Positions 24,695 to 35,262 are shown, counted from the first letter of the stretch. The stretch: DNA of 64,000 nucleotides from DATBGZ01 sp036557785 (GCA_036557785.1 DATBGZ010000015.1:62001-126000), one strand, 5' to 3'. A program made the numbers and translations. Notes: generated by a model from the letters alone, not told the origin.

Positions 24695-26266
24695 TCAAGA
24701 ATGACCCGTGTCCGAGGTCCCGTCTGCGGGCACGAGCAGATGCCGCATGATCTTGCCCAGGGCGTTGCGGGGGATCTCGCGGACGACGTGCCACTCCCGT
24801 GGGCGCTTGTACCGGACGAGGCGCTTGGCGCACCACCCGTCGAGGTCCGCGGTCAGGCGCACGGTGTCCGTGGGCTCGACCGTACGGGCCGCACGATCGG
24901 GGCTCGCGGGCACGACGAAGGCCGCCACCGTCTCGCCCCACCGGTCCGACGGCACGCCGACGACCGCGACCTCGGCGACGCCAGGATGGCTCAACAGCAC
25001 CTCTTCCACCTCTCGCGGGTGCACGTTGTAGCCACCCGTGATGATCAGCTCTTTCGCCCTCCCCCTGATGGTCAGATACCCGTCCTCGTCGAACGTCGCG
25101 AGGTCGCCCGTCCGGAACCAACCGTCGCTCGTGAACGCCTCCAGCGTCCCCTGATCATCGAGGTATCCGCGAATGACGTTGGGTCCGCGCACCTGGATCT
25201 CTGCCGTGCCGTCTGGCCGCTCGGCCAGCCGCAGCTCGACACCGGGTAGCGGGAACCCGACAGTTCCCGGCCGGCGCTGGCCCTCGTACGGGTTGGAGAC
25301 AAGCATCACGGTCTCGGTCATTCCGTAGCGTTCCAGGACCGCCTGGCCGCTGCCCTCACGAATCGCCGCGTGCAGGGGAGCCGGCAGAGGCGCGGAGCCG
25401 CTCACCGCCAGCCGCAGCGCCGACAGCGAGCCGACCCGGCCGGATGCGGCGATGCGGTGGTACATCGTGGGTACCCCGAAGAACATCGAGGCACCGTGGT
25501 CGATGGCGGCAGCGACGGTCTCCGGTGAGAACGGCGCCAGCATCGCCTCGGCGCCGGTGATGAGGCTGCCGTGCAGGCCGACACCGAGCCCATGCATGTG
25601 GAACAGGGGCAGGCACAGGGCGAGCCGGTCCGCCGGCGTCCACCGCCAGGCGATGCGGACCGCGTGGGCGCTGGCGAGCAGGTTGGCGTGGGACAGCGGC
25701 ACGCCCTTCGGCTGCCCCGTGGTGCCCGACGTATAGACAATCAAAGCTGTATCGTCGGGTGTGGCCGCATCGAGCACGAGGCCCGAGCCACGGCGCGGCA
25801 GGTCCTCCAGGCTCGGCCGCGTCGCCAGCATCGCAGGTCCGGACGCCGGCAGTGCCCGGGCACGCTCGCCGTCGGCGACGACTACCGCCGGGCGCGCCGC
25901 CGCGGTCAGCCTCGCGAACTCCGCCGGCGGGTACTCCGGGTTGGCGGGGACGACGGTCAGCCCCGCCCGCAGCGCGCCGACGTAGGCGACCACCGCCTCG
26001 ACGCTGGTCTCCGCCGACAACAGCACCCGGTCCCCCGGCACCAGCCCGGCCGCCGCGTACCGCAGTGCCGCGACGCCGGTGCGCTCCTCCAGCTCGGCCG
26101 CGCTGATCCGCTTACCGTCGCGTGTGGACAGAGCGGTGCGAGCCGGGTCCGCCGCCCACGCTCGGGTTAACGCGCCGGGCAGGCTCGCCCCGTCGGACAG
26201 GTCCACATCGGAGGGTCGCGTCCCCGCGGGCAGGTGCACCGCCCACGCCGGATCCGTCGTGCCCAC
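24695..26266 (-). CDS. AMP-forming acyl-CoA synthetase
   Basis: This 523-residue ANL-superfamily ligase activates a carboxylic acid with ATP and CoA. Its motifs are ALIVYTSGTTGQPKGVPLSH (A3), FFGVPTMYHRI, LERYGMTETVMLVSNPYEG (A5), SDGWFRTGDLATFDEDGYLT (A7), ITGGYNVHPREVEEV and the C-terminal catalytic lysine in IPRNALGKIMRHLL. It resembles malonyl-CoA/short-chain acyl-CoA synthetases; substrate choice cannot be read from the sequence. It starts (GTG) six bases after the tipA-type regulator stop, so both are probably one operon. Confidence 0.9.
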   Translation of the reverse strand: MGTTDPAWAVHLPAGTRPSDVDLSDGASLPGALTRAWAADPARTALSTRDGKRISAAELEERTGVAALRYAAAGLVPGDRVLLSAETSVEAVVAYVGALRAGLTVVPANPEYPPAEFARLTAAARPAVVVADGERARALPASGPAMLATRPSLEDLPRRGSGLVLDAATPDDTALIVYTSGTTGQPKGVPLSHANLLASAHAVRIAWRWTPADRLALCLPLFHMHGLGVGLHGSLITGAEAMLAPFSPETVAAAIDHGASMFFGVPTMYHRIAASGRVGSLSALRLAVSGSAPLPAPLHAAIREGSGQAVLERYGMTETVMLVSNPYEGQRRPGTVGFPLPGVELRLAERPDGTAEIQVRGPNVIRGYLDDQGTLEAFTSDGWFRTGDLATFDEDGYLTIRGRAKELIITGGYNVHPREVEEVLLSHPGVAEVAVVGVPSDRWGETVAAFVVPASPDRAARTVEPTDTVRLTADLDGWCAKRLVRYKRPREWHVVREIPRNALGKIMRHLLVPADGTSDTGHS

Positions 26267-26272
26267 GGCTGG

Positions 26273-27022
26273 TCAGGAACTCGCGACGGCGTTGGCGAGG
26301 ATCGCGTCGTGCACGTACTGGGCCAGCCCCGAGCGCTGGTCGTCGTAGGTGGCGCGGAACCGTGGATCGGCCAGGAACATCTCGGCGAGCCCGACCTGCA
26401 TCTCGTAGGAGCACGGGTAGAAACGCCGGTCGATCTGTTCCCGGTGCTCCTCGGCGAGCGCCATGGCCGGTTCGCTGTCCGCCACGACACCCGCGTCGAA
26501 GGCGGTGACCCAGCGCCGCAACAGATCCTGCGACTCGCGCCGGATCTGTTGCCAGTCGTCCTTGGTGTAGCTCGCCGCGCGTCGCGAGGACTCGCGGTAC
26601 GGGTCGGTGTCACCCCAGCGCTCGCGCGCCTCCTCGGCGTGCACGTCCGGGTCGAAGTCCCCGAAGACCTCGAACTTCTCCTCCGGGGTCAGGTTGATCC
26701 CCATGGTCTGTGCCTCCAACAGATACTCGATCGCGGTCGCCATCTCGCGCAGCCGCTCGATGCGGCCGAGCAGCAGCCCGTGCTGGCGCCGCAGATGCTG
26801 CGCCGGGTCCGGGTCGGCGAGGACGGCGCGGACCTCCTCGAGGGTGAAGCCGAGCTCCCGGTAGACCAGGATCAGCCGCAGCCGCTCCAGGTCCTGCTCG
26901 TCGTAGCGACGGTAGCCACCGCTGGTGCGCCCGCTCGGCCGCAGCAGACCGATGTCGTCGTAGTGGTGCAGTGTCCGTACGGTCACGCCCGCGATCTGGG
27001 CGACCTGCCCCACCGCGTACAT
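26273..27022 (-). CDS. tipA: MerR-family thiopeptide-responsive regulator, TipAL type
   Basis: This 249-residue protein has an N-terminal MerR domain (YAVGQVAQIAGVTVRTLHHY, LRPSGRTSGGYRRYDEQDLE), a long dimerisation helix and a C-terminal TipAS antibiotic-binding domain (EEHREQIDRRFYPCSYEMQV, LAEMFLADPRFRATYDDQRS). TipAL proteins activate their own promoter on binding thiopeptides or other compounds. An internal TipAS start is common in the family. The ATG at 27022 follows AAGGGGGG by eight bases. It precedes an acyl-CoA ligase gene with only a 6-base gap. Confidence 0.92.
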   Translation of the reverse strand: MYAVGQVAQIAGVTVRTLHHYDDIGLLRPSGRTSGGYRRYDEQDLERLRLILVYRELGFTLEEVRAVLADPDPAQHLRRQHGLLLGRIERLREMATAIEYLLEAQTMGINLTPEEKFEVFGDFDPDVHAEEARERWGDTDPYRESSRRAASYTKDDWQQIRRESQDLLRRWVTAFDAGVVADSEPAMALAEEHREQIDRRFYPCSYEMQVGLAEMFLADPRFRATYDDQRSGLAQYVHDAILANAVASS

Positions 27023-27060
27023 CGAGCTCACCCCCCTTGGTGCCGACCACCCAAGGGTGC

Positions 27061-27080
27061 ACCCTCCCGTTACGTGAGGC
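27061..27080 (-). promoter_or_regulatory. Likely autoregulatory MerR-type operator of tipA
   Basis: On the minus strand GCCTCACGTAACGGGAGGGT forms an imperfect inverted repeat (CCTC...GAGG around ACGTAACGG), the arrangement recognised by TipA/MerR proteins between over-spaced promoter elements. It lies 39-58 bases upstream of the regulator ATG. Confidence 0.6.
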
Positions 27081-27092
27081 GCAAGTCTGTGC

Positions 27093-28157
27093 CTACATCG
27101 AGTCGCAGGGGCAGGACGCGAGGTACTGGTGGACCTTGCTGACGTACGACGGGTTCGGGATCGACAGGTAGTCATCGGACGGGTCGCTGGTGCCGTTGAG
27201 GTGCTCGACACCCCCGTAGCCCACGTTGTAGGCGGCGATCACGACGTCCTGCAGCATCAGGTCGGTGCCACCTGGTCCGATCGCCTCGGTGTCGCTGAGG
27301 TCGAACGAACCGAAGTAGTAGAGGCCGAAGTACATGGTGAGCCACTGCAGGTACATCGCGCCGATGTTCGCGTTTCCCTGCATCGTGTTGACGTCATCGC
27401 TCCGGTTGAACCGCTGGTTCATCCACGGCGCGGTGCCCGGCATGATCTGCATCAGTCCGATGCCACCGTCACAGGCGATGACAGTCGAGCGCCAACTGCT
27501 CTCGGTGAATGCGACCGCGTTCATCAGCTTCGCCGGGACGCTGATGTCAGGGGGGTATGGGGTCCCGGCCGGCCACCCAGTCGGCACGGTGACGCCGCTG
27601 CGCCAGTTCGCCCGTGCGCCGGCGTCGGCGAGCGCGGCGCGCACATCGGCGGCCGACGCGTTGTGCGCTGTGTCTTCCTTCGGTGTGCAACCGGCGGCCG
27701 TGGTGGTCGGCGGCGGAGGTGGCGGAAGCTGATTGGCCGGAGGTCGCTGGGTCGGCCGCGGGATCTTCGGCTTCGAGGACTTGGCCGACGTGCGTGTCGG
27801 GGTGCGACTCGGGGTGGCGGACGGGGTCGCGGAGGCGGTGGCGGACGGTGACGCGGGATCGGTTGATGTCACTGCCGGGCCGGGGCCGATCGTCTCGGGC
27901 TGCTTCGATGGCCGGAGCAGGATGTAGCCGGCGGCGCCGAGCAGGACCACCGCGAGGAACGCCGCGACAACCGCCAGCACCGAGGAGTTCAGCCACCGCG
28001 AACCACGCCGTTCGGGCCGCGGCCGCTCGGGCGGGTACAACCCGGGAAACTCCGCCGTCGGCCCGTCATAGCTGCCGTGCCGAGGTGCCGGCATGCGCTG
28101 CGTCGGCCTGTCGCCGAAGCGTTCAAATCCGTACGAACGTGACTCCCCGTCGCTCAC
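27093..28157 (-). CDS. Membrane-anchored lytic transglycosylase (SLT-like domain)
   Basis: This protein has about 354 residues: an N-terminal cytoplasmic Arg/Pro-rich part, one transmembrane helix (SSVLAVVAAFLAVVLLGAAG), a Thr/Ser/Pro-rich wall-spanning linker and a C-terminal lysozyme-like domain. The domain contains the catalytic-glutamate region LMNAVAFTESSWRSTVIACD, GGIGLMQIMPGTAPWMNQRF and VVIAAYNVGYGGVEHL, which match soluble lytic transglycosylases cutting peptidoglycan. The start is uncertain: GTG at 28157 is taken because upstream frames have no typical content and ribosome binding sites are weak. Its 3' end lies just beyond the tipA operator. Confidence 0.85.
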   Translation of the reverse strand: MSDGESRSYGFERFGDRPTQRMPAPRHGSYDGPTAEFPGLYPPERPRPERRGSRWLNSSVLAVVAAFLAVVLLGAAGYILLRPSKQPETIGPGPAVTSTDPASPSATASATPSATPSRTPTRTSAKSSKPKIPRPTQRPPANQLPPPPPPTTTAAGCTPKEDTAHNASAADVRAALADAGARANWRSGVTVPTGWPAGTPYPPDISVPAKLMNAVAFTESSWRSTVIACDGGIGLMQIMPGTAPWMNQRFNRSDDVNTMQGNANIGAMYLQWLTMYFGLYYFGSFDLSDTEAIGPGGTDLMLQDVVIAAYNVGYGGVEHLNGTSDPSDDYLSIPNPSYVSKVHQYLASCPCDSM

Positions 28158-28197
28158 CGCACGACCATACCTGTGCGTCACCGAGATGGCGACCGCA

Positions 28198-29670
28198 TCA
28201 TCGCCCCACCGGCGTGCCGGCGAGCGTGCGCTCCGCCTCGGGATCGGTGGCACGCAAGCGATCCCGCGTCCGCCACGCGACCGCGAAGACGATCACCCAC
28301 GCGGCGCCGAGAAGCATCGACGCGAGTACCTCGCTCGGCCAGTTCCAGCCCAGGTAGAGCCGCGAAACGCCGACGAGAAGCACGACGCCGACCGCCGCGG
28401 TCCAGGCCGTGACGCGCACGCCCCACCGCCGCCAGCGCCGGGTCAACAACCAGGCCACGAGCCCGACGCTGGCTGTGACGAGAGTCACCTGGTTGCCGTA
28501 GAGGCCACGCCCGCCGAACATCTCGCCGGCCGCGACCACGGCCTCGCCGCCAACGGTCTGGCCGGTGTGGACCAGCAGGGGCAGGCCGGGGGCGACGTCC
28601 TGGCCCGACCGCGACAACTCCGTGGCGGCGGCGAGGATCACCAGCGGCAGGAAGGCGCCGACGGTACCCAGGACGCCGAGCAGGTCCGGGCGCCAGCGAC
28701 CCGGGCGGCGGTTGAGCACGAGCCCGACCACGCCCGCCGCGACGACGAGGAAGAACCCGCGCAGCACCGAGAGCAGCACCGAGGCCGCCTGGACGGTCCC
28801 CGGCGAGCGCTGTGCCGCGAACCACTGCGCGATCAGCGGATCCACGAGTGGGACACCGCTCTGGCGGACCACGGCATCGATGACCACGGTGAGCACCACA
28901 CCGGCACCGAGCAACAGGAGCACGCCGAGCAGCACGCTCACGGCGACCGCTCCGCCGACTCCCGCCCGGCGGGTCAGCCAACGGAACCCTTCGTCGTACG
29001 CCTCCTCGAGCCGGCGCAGCGGCGACCAGCGCGCGAGTCGTTGGCCGAAGGCGGTCACGGGGTCGGGGTGGCGCCCGAGATACCGGCCGAATACCACGAG
29101 CCCGACCAGGACGAGTAACAGCAGGAGGAAGGCGCCGGTCGCCCGGCCGAGAAACTCCGCGGCGAGCCGGTACGACCCGCCCGCGATGAAGCCGACGAGC
29201 ACCGACGCGCTCACCTGAGCGCTGACGCCCAGGGCATCCCAGCCGAGAAACCGGCGGTACGGCATCCCGCCCACGGCGCAGAGCCGAGGCATGAGCGTGC
29301 GGCCGAACGCGACGAACCGGCCGAGGAACACGGCACGCCCGCCCTGACGCTCCAACAGGGCCTCGGCCCGCGTCCAGCGCTCCTGCCCGACCCACTGCCC
29401 CAACCGGGAGGCGTGCAGCCGGGGCCCGTACCGGCGCCCCTCGTAGAACCCGAGGGTGTCGCCGACAAACGCCGCGGCGATCATCAGGGCCGCGGCCAGG
29501 TACGGGTTGACCGTGCTCAGCGAACCGAGGAAGCCGACCACGATCAGGGTCGCCTCACCCGGCAGCACCAGGCCGATCAGCAACCCCGTCTCGCCGAAGA
29601 CGAGCACCGCCGCGACGACGTACACGAGCGCCGGAGGCAGCCCGCCCAGCCACGCGACAACACCCTCCAC
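28198..29670 (-). CDS. DedA-family (VTT) protein fused to a PAP2 phosphatase domain
   Basis: This 490-residue membrane protein has two parts. Residues 1-200 are DedA-like, with VFGETGLLIGLVLPGEATLI and FLGRFVAFGRTLMPRLCAVG (conserved F-x-R...P). The second part is a PAP2-type phosphatase with SVLLSVLRGFFLVVAAGVVG, LYGNQVTLVTASVG and SRLYLGWNWPSEVLASMLLG, the last carrying the region of the third PAP2 motif with the usual His replaced (W-N-W-P-S). GTG at 29670 has GGGAGGG six bases upstream. It probably handles undecaprenyl phosphate or phospholipids at the membrane; the altered motif raises doubt about phosphatase activity. Confidence 0.85.
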   Translation of the reverse strand: MEGVVAWLGGLPPALVYVVAAVLVFGETGLLIGLVLPGEATLIVVGFLGSLSTVNPYLAAALMIAAAFVGDTLGFYEGRRYGPRLHASRLGQWVGQERWTRAEALLERQGGRAVFLGRFVAFGRTLMPRLCAVGGMPYRRFLGWDALGVSAQVSASVLVGFIAGGSYRLAAEFLGRATGAFLLLLLVLVGLVVFGRYLGRHPDPVTAFGQRLARWSPLRRLEEAYDEGFRWLTRRAGVGGAVAVSVLLGVLLLLGAGVVLTVVIDAVVRQSGVPLVDPLIAQWFAAQRSPGTVQAASVLLSVLRGFFLVVAAGVVGLVLNRRPGRWRPDLLGVLGTVGAFLPLVILAAATELSRSGQDVAPGLPLLVHTGQTVGGEAVVAAGEMFGGRGLYGNQVTLVTASVGLVAWLLTRRWRRWGVRVTAWTAAVGVVLLVGVSRLYLGWNWPSEVLASMLLGAAWVIVFAVAWRTRDRLRATDPEAERTLAGTPVGR

Positions 29671-29733
29671 GCTCGTCCCTCCCTGGCGCATCATCGCAGC
29701 CTGGTGCGACAGCCTTCTCCCCAGTCCCCTCCC

Positions 29734-29795
29734 GTTGATCTAGGGCGTGGGGCCGTGGTCGGAGATCAACTCACGGTCGCCTGCCCTAGATCGAC
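29734..29795. repeat. 62-bp palindromic intergenic repeat, copy A
   Basis: The outer arms GTTGATCTAGGGC (29734-29746) and GCCCTAGATCGAC (29783-29795) pair with one mismatch. Inner GGCCGTG and CACGGTC also nearly pair. The same 62-bp layout recurs at 50821-50882. It lies between the divergent DedA-PAP2 and typA genes. Confidence 0.9.
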
Positions 29796-29830
29796 TTCGG
29801 GGAGGGCGGGTGACCCGGGACAATGGACGC

Positions 29831-31741
<1,911 letters not shown>

Positions 31742-31830
31742 GCTGCAAGGTCACGCGGGTGGGGGCGGGGTAGCGGCGTAACGGCATCCGGTATAGGTAT
31801 GTCATGCCCGGCCCACGATAAGGAGTTCAT

Positions 31831-32283
31831 ATGCCCAGGTACGCCACCCTTTCCGACGTTCTGCGCGCGGACGGCGCGCAGCAGCAGGTCGTCGCGGACA
31901 CCAAGGCGGTGATCGAGCAGGAGCTCGCCGCCAAGTCGGGCGTCTCCGCAACGCTGCTCAAGGCCGCCTACAAGGCGGTGACCACTCTCGCGCCCGGCTA
32001 CTACGAGTCGCGGATCGAGCAGCTCGTGCCCGGTGTGCTGGACCGGCTGCAGCCGTTCTGGACGGACTTCCAGTCCTCCGGCAGCGGCCAGTTCGGCGAG
32101 TACCTCTCCGCCCGAGGCAAGGACGTGTCGGATGCCCTGCTCGCGGTGACCGACGAGCGGGCCAAGATCTCCAAGCGCACCGCCGTCACGGCCGTCTACA
32201 ACTCGGTACGCGGCAGCGCGGCCGAGCACATCCAGACGGCCCTGCCCGCCGTCGGATCCCTCGTCGAGAAGTACGCCGCCTGA
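31831..32283 (+). CDS. DUF6918-type conserved protein
   Basis: This 150-residue, mostly helical small protein starts at an ATG with AAGGAG five bases upstream. Residues such as VVADTKAVIEQELAAKSGVS then ATLLKAAYKAVTTLAPGYYE and DALLAVTDERAKISKRTAVT match a widespread actinobacterial family without known function. It lies downstream of typA with a 90-base gap that may hold its own promoter. Confidence 0.75.
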   Translation: MPRYATLSDVLRADGAQQQVVADTKAVIEQELAAKSGVSATLLKAAYKAVTTLAPGYYESRIEQLVPGVLDRLQPFWTDFQSSGSGQFGEYLSARGKDVSDALLAVTDERAKISKRTAVTAVYNSVRGSAAEHIQTALPAVGSLVEKYAA

Positions 32284-32293
32284 CGGCACTTAT

Positions 32294-32335
32294 CGTGGGA
32301 GATTGGTGTCGTCCCAGCAGCACCAATCTCCCACG
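32294..32335. terminator. Bidirectional terminator
   Basis: CGTGGGAGATTGGTG (32294-32308) and CACCAATCTCCCACG (32321-32335) form a perfect 15-bp stem with a 12-base loop. It lies exactly between two convergent genes, the DUF6918 gene and purD, and ends one base before the purD stop codon. Confidence 0.93.
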
Positions 32336-33565
32336 TTATTGCTGCGGCTCCAGGGCGGCGATATCCGTGCGGTACACCGCGCCGTCGAGGCGGACCCGGT
32401 GGACGAGCTCGTAGGCACGGGAGCGCGCCTCGGCCAGCGTCGGTGCCATGGCGGTGCAGCACAACGCCCGGCCGCCGGTGGTCACGAGCGTGCCGTCCGG
32501 CAGCAGCCGGGTGCCCGCGTGCAGGTAGCCCTCGCCCTCGGCGCCAGTGATCGCGTCGCCCGAGGCAGCGGCGCCTGGATAGCCGTGCGAGGCGATGACC
32601 ACCGTGACCGCGGAAGCGTTGCGCCAGGCCGGCGGCGGCACCTGGCCGAGCGTGCCGGTGGCGGCGGCGTACAGCAGCGTGGCGAGGCTCGAGGAGAGCA
32701 GCGGCAGCACCACCTGTGTCTCGGGATCGCCGAAGCGGGCGTTGAACTCCACCACCGTCGGGCCCTTGGCGGTCAGCGCGAGTCCACAGTAGAGCAGACC
32801 TTGGAAGGGCGTGCCGCGCTTGCGCATCTCCGCGAGGACCGGTTCGACCACAGTGGACAGTACCATCGGCGCGAGGTCGGCGGGTGCCCACGGCAGCGGG
32901 GCATAGGCGCCCATGCCGCCGGTGTTCGGTCCCGTGTCGCCGTCGCCGACCCGCTTGTAGTCGCTGGCGGGCAGCAACGGCACGGCGGACACGCCGTCGG
33001 TCACCACGAACAGCGACACCTCCGGCCCGTCGAGGTACTCCTCGATGACAACCCGTCCACAGTGGACGGCATGGGCGAGCGCCTCGTCGTGGTCGGTGGT
33101 CACCACCACGCCCTTGCCGGCCGCGAGCCCGTCGTCCTTCACGACGTACGGCGGCCCGAAGGTCTTGAGCGCCACCACGGCCTCGGCCTGGCTGGTGCAG
33201 AGCATCGAGGCCGCCGTCGGAGCACCGGCCGCCGCCATCACCTGCTTGGCGAACGCCTTCGAGCTCTCCAGCCGGGCCGCGGCCGCGGAGGGGCCGAAGC
33301 ACGCCACGCCGGCGGCCCGTACGGCATCGGCGACCCCGGCCACGAGCGGCGCTTCGGGGCCCACGACGACCAGGTCGACGGCCTCGGCGACGGCCAGGTC
33401 GGCCACCGCCGCGGGGTCGAGCGGGTCCACGCCGCGCAGCCTCGCGGCCGAGGCCATGCCCGGGTTACCGGGCGCTGCCAGGACCTCATCCACGATGGGA
33501 TCGGCCACCAAGGCGGTCACGAGCGCGTGCTCGCGGCCTCCCCCACCGACGACGAGTACGCGCAC
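32336..33565 (-). CDS. purD: Phosphoribosylamine-glycine ligase
   Basis: This 409-residue ATP-grasp enzyme joins phosphoribosylamine and glycine in purine synthesis. It starts RVLVVGGGGREHALVTALVA and has PPYVVKDDGLAAGKGVVVTT, GRVVIEEYLDGPEVSLFVVT, GDTGPNTGGMGAYAPLPWAP and the ATP/metal-site stretch VVEFNARFGDPETQVVLPLL. Length and motif order are complete. Two copies of the CCACWGTGG word lie within it. Confidence 0.97.
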   Translation of the reverse strand: MRVLVVGGGGREHALVTALVADPIVDEVLAAPGNPGMASAARLRGVDPLDPAAVADLAVAEAVDLVVVGPEAPLVAGVADAVRAAGVACFGPSAAAARLESSKAFAKQVMAAAGAPTAASMLCTSQAEAVVALKTFGPPYVVKDDGLAAGKGVVVTTDHDEALAHAVHCGRVVIEEYLDGPEVSLFVVTDGVSAVPLLPASDYKRVGDGDTGPNTGGMGAYAPLPWAPADLAPMVLSTVVEPVLAEMRKRGTPFQGLLYCGLALTAKGPTVVEFNARFGDPETQVVLPLLSSSLATLLYAAATGTLGQVPPPAWRNASAVTVVIASHGYPGAAASGDAITGAEGEGYLHAGTRLLPDGTLVTTGGRALCCTAMAPTLAEARSRAYELVHRVRLDGAVYRTDIAALEPQQ

Positions 33566-33600
33566 CCCGCCACTCTAGGCGCCGCGGCCCTGACCCAGCC

Positions 33601-34224
33601 TCAGATGCCGTAGTGGGCGTGGCGCATGTGATCGACCACCTCCGCCGGCCCGTCCAACCCGACCCGGGCGTGCGCCTGCCGGCCGAGCAGGAAGAGCACC
33701 AGCTCCTGGGGCTCACCGCGCAGCTCGACCGGGTCACCGCCCAGGCCCGCCTCGATCGAGCCGTGCCCCGGCGCCGCGACCGTTACCCGTGCAGGTGTGC
33801 GCCGCAACACCCGCGGGGCCCTGGAGCGCACCCCGGCCCAGAGCCCGGCGGAGAGGTCGGCGGGCAGCGCGCGTGGTTCCCAGCCCGGCTGCGCCCTCCG
33901 TACGTCCTCGTGGTGGACGTAGTACTCGACCCGGTTCGCCGCCTCGTCCAGGGCGCCCGGCAGCGCCCACACCGGCCGGCGGCGGGCCTGGGCCACGAGC
34001 GTCGACCAGGGTCGCGCCGCGACCGACGCCTGCACCCGGCGCAGCGGTGTGGAGAGAGTCCGGATGAAGATGCCGCCAGCGACATCCGGGCGCGTGCCGC
34101 GCACCACGAGGTGGGCGGCGAGGTCGCGGGTGGTCCAGCCGTCGCAGAGGGTCGCGGCATCCGGCCCGACCTCGAGCAGCAGGTCGGCCAGGGCGGCCCG
34201 CTCCACGGGCGCGAAGCGGGCCAC
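33601..34224 (-). CDS. TIGR03085-family protein (DinB/maleylpyruvate-isomerase-like)
   Basis: This protein has 207 residues from GTG 34224. ARFAPVERAALADLLLEVGP, CDGWTTRDLAAHLVVRGTRP and RVEYYVHHEDVRRAQPGWEP fit the actinobacterial TIGR03085 family of the DinB-like four-helix fold, with the His residues in DLAAH and YYVHHED available for metal binding. The substrate is unknown; family members may be thiol-dependent enzymes. It starts two bases after the NlpC/P60-like gene stop, so the two are co-transcribed. Confidence 0.85.
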   Translation of the reverse strand: MARFAPVERAALADLLLEVGPDAATLCDGWTTRDLAAHLVVRGTRPDVAGGIFIRTLSTPLRRVQASVAARPWSTLVAQARRRPVWALPGALDEAANRVEYYVHHEDVRRAQPGWEPRALPADLSAGLWAGVRSRAPRVLRRTPARVTVAAPGHGSIEAGLGGDPVELRGEPQELVLFLLGRQAHARVGLDGPAEVVDHMRHAHYGI

Positions 34225-34226
34225 GC

Positions 34227-35249
34227 TCAGCCGGTGTGGACGCGACCGATACCGACCAGGACGGCGGCGCGTTGCGGCGGCAGGTCCTCCAGCACCACCC
34301 GGCCGACGATGTCGTCCGCGTGCAGGATCGGCCGCGCGGAGGCCTCCTCCGACGGTGCCGCGACGAATCCGACGTGGTCGATCTGCCCACCCGACGTGGC
34401 GAAGAAGTAGAGGTCGCCGGGGCGCTCCTGCCCGGGCTCGATCTGCGTCACGCTCCGGGCGAGGTCGTGTGCTTCGCGGGGCAGCGTGACGCCGAAACGC
34501 CGCCAGACCAGGTGGACGAGGCCGGGCGCGTCGACGCCGTACGCGGAGCCGCCGCCCCACACGTGCGGGACGTCGCGCAGGCGGTCGGCCCACGGCAGCA
34601 CCTCGGCGTGGTCGTACGGCGGGGCCAGCGGTACGGCCGCCACGTCGTCCTCGATCGCCCAGGCCGGCTCGAACCGACCGGGTACCGCGACGGGGAGCCA
34701 GCCGTCGAACGGCGCGCCGAGCGCTAGCAGGCGCGTGCCGAACGTGACGCCGGGAACGGCGAGGGCGGCGTCGGGGTCGTCGCGCAGGGCCGTCGCGGTC
34801 GCGGTCACCACGTGCCAGACGCCGGAACGGTCCTCGACGTCGTCGCCCCGGTCCCGGTGCCGGGCAGCCACCTTCACGCCGGCCGCGTGGAACCCGTCCA
34901 CGGGCGAGATCTGGTCCGCTGGAACCCACCCGGGGTAGCCCTGCGCGTCGAGTGAGGTCGGCTGGCCCAGCGCCACGACCTTGGCCCAGTCACCGCGCAG
35001 CTCGCGCACCACGACCTTCTCGCCGAGCAGGAGTTGGGTCAGCGCGCGCCCGCGCAGGTCCGCGCGGTCGTCCGCGCTCATCGCCTCGACCCAGTCCCGC
35101 GGGCGGGAGGGAGACCAGACGGCGGGTTCGTCCACCGCCCGCACGCGGTCGGGCGAGGCCCACAGGGTTGCCACACCAACGCTGACCACGGCCTCCGCCC
35201 CCGGCGCGATGTGCGCGTCGAGGCTGGCGAGCAGGGAACCGAGGCTCAC
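34227..35249 (-). CDS. NlpC/P60-family protein lacking the catalytic cysteine
   Basis: This 340-residue protein has SH3-like regions (about 70-200) followed by a C-terminal NlpC/P60 domain, which in active cell-wall peptidases carries a DCSGLV nucleophile motif. Here the site reads YGVDAPGLVHLVWRRFGVTL: position 241 is Ala (codon GCG), so the Cys is absent. The downstream His is kept (GGQIDHVGFV, H292), and other fold residues (PHVWGGGSAYG) look normal. It may be a non-catalytic binding protein. No signal peptide is visible. Start is GTG 35249 with GAAAGGA six bases before. Four 15-bp repeats lie just upstream. Confidence 0.85.
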   Translation of the reverse strand: MSLGSLLASLDAHIAPGAEAVVSVGVATLWASPDRVRAVDEPAVWSPSRPRDWVEAMSADDRADLRGRALTQLLLGEKVVVRELRGDWAKVVALGQPTSLDAQGYPGWVPADQISPVDGFHAAGVKVAARHRDRGDDVEDRSGVWHVVTATATALRDDPDAALAVPGVTFGTRLLALGAPFDGWLPVAVPGRFEPAWAIEDDVAAVPLAPPYDHAEVLPWADRLRDVPHVWGGGSAYGVDAPGLVHLVWRRFGVTLPREAHDLARSVTQIEPGQERPGDLYFFATSGGQIDHVGFVAAPSEEASARPILHADDIVGRVVLEDLPPQRAAVLVGIGRVHTG

Positions 35250-35262
35250 GGGCGGTCCTTTC

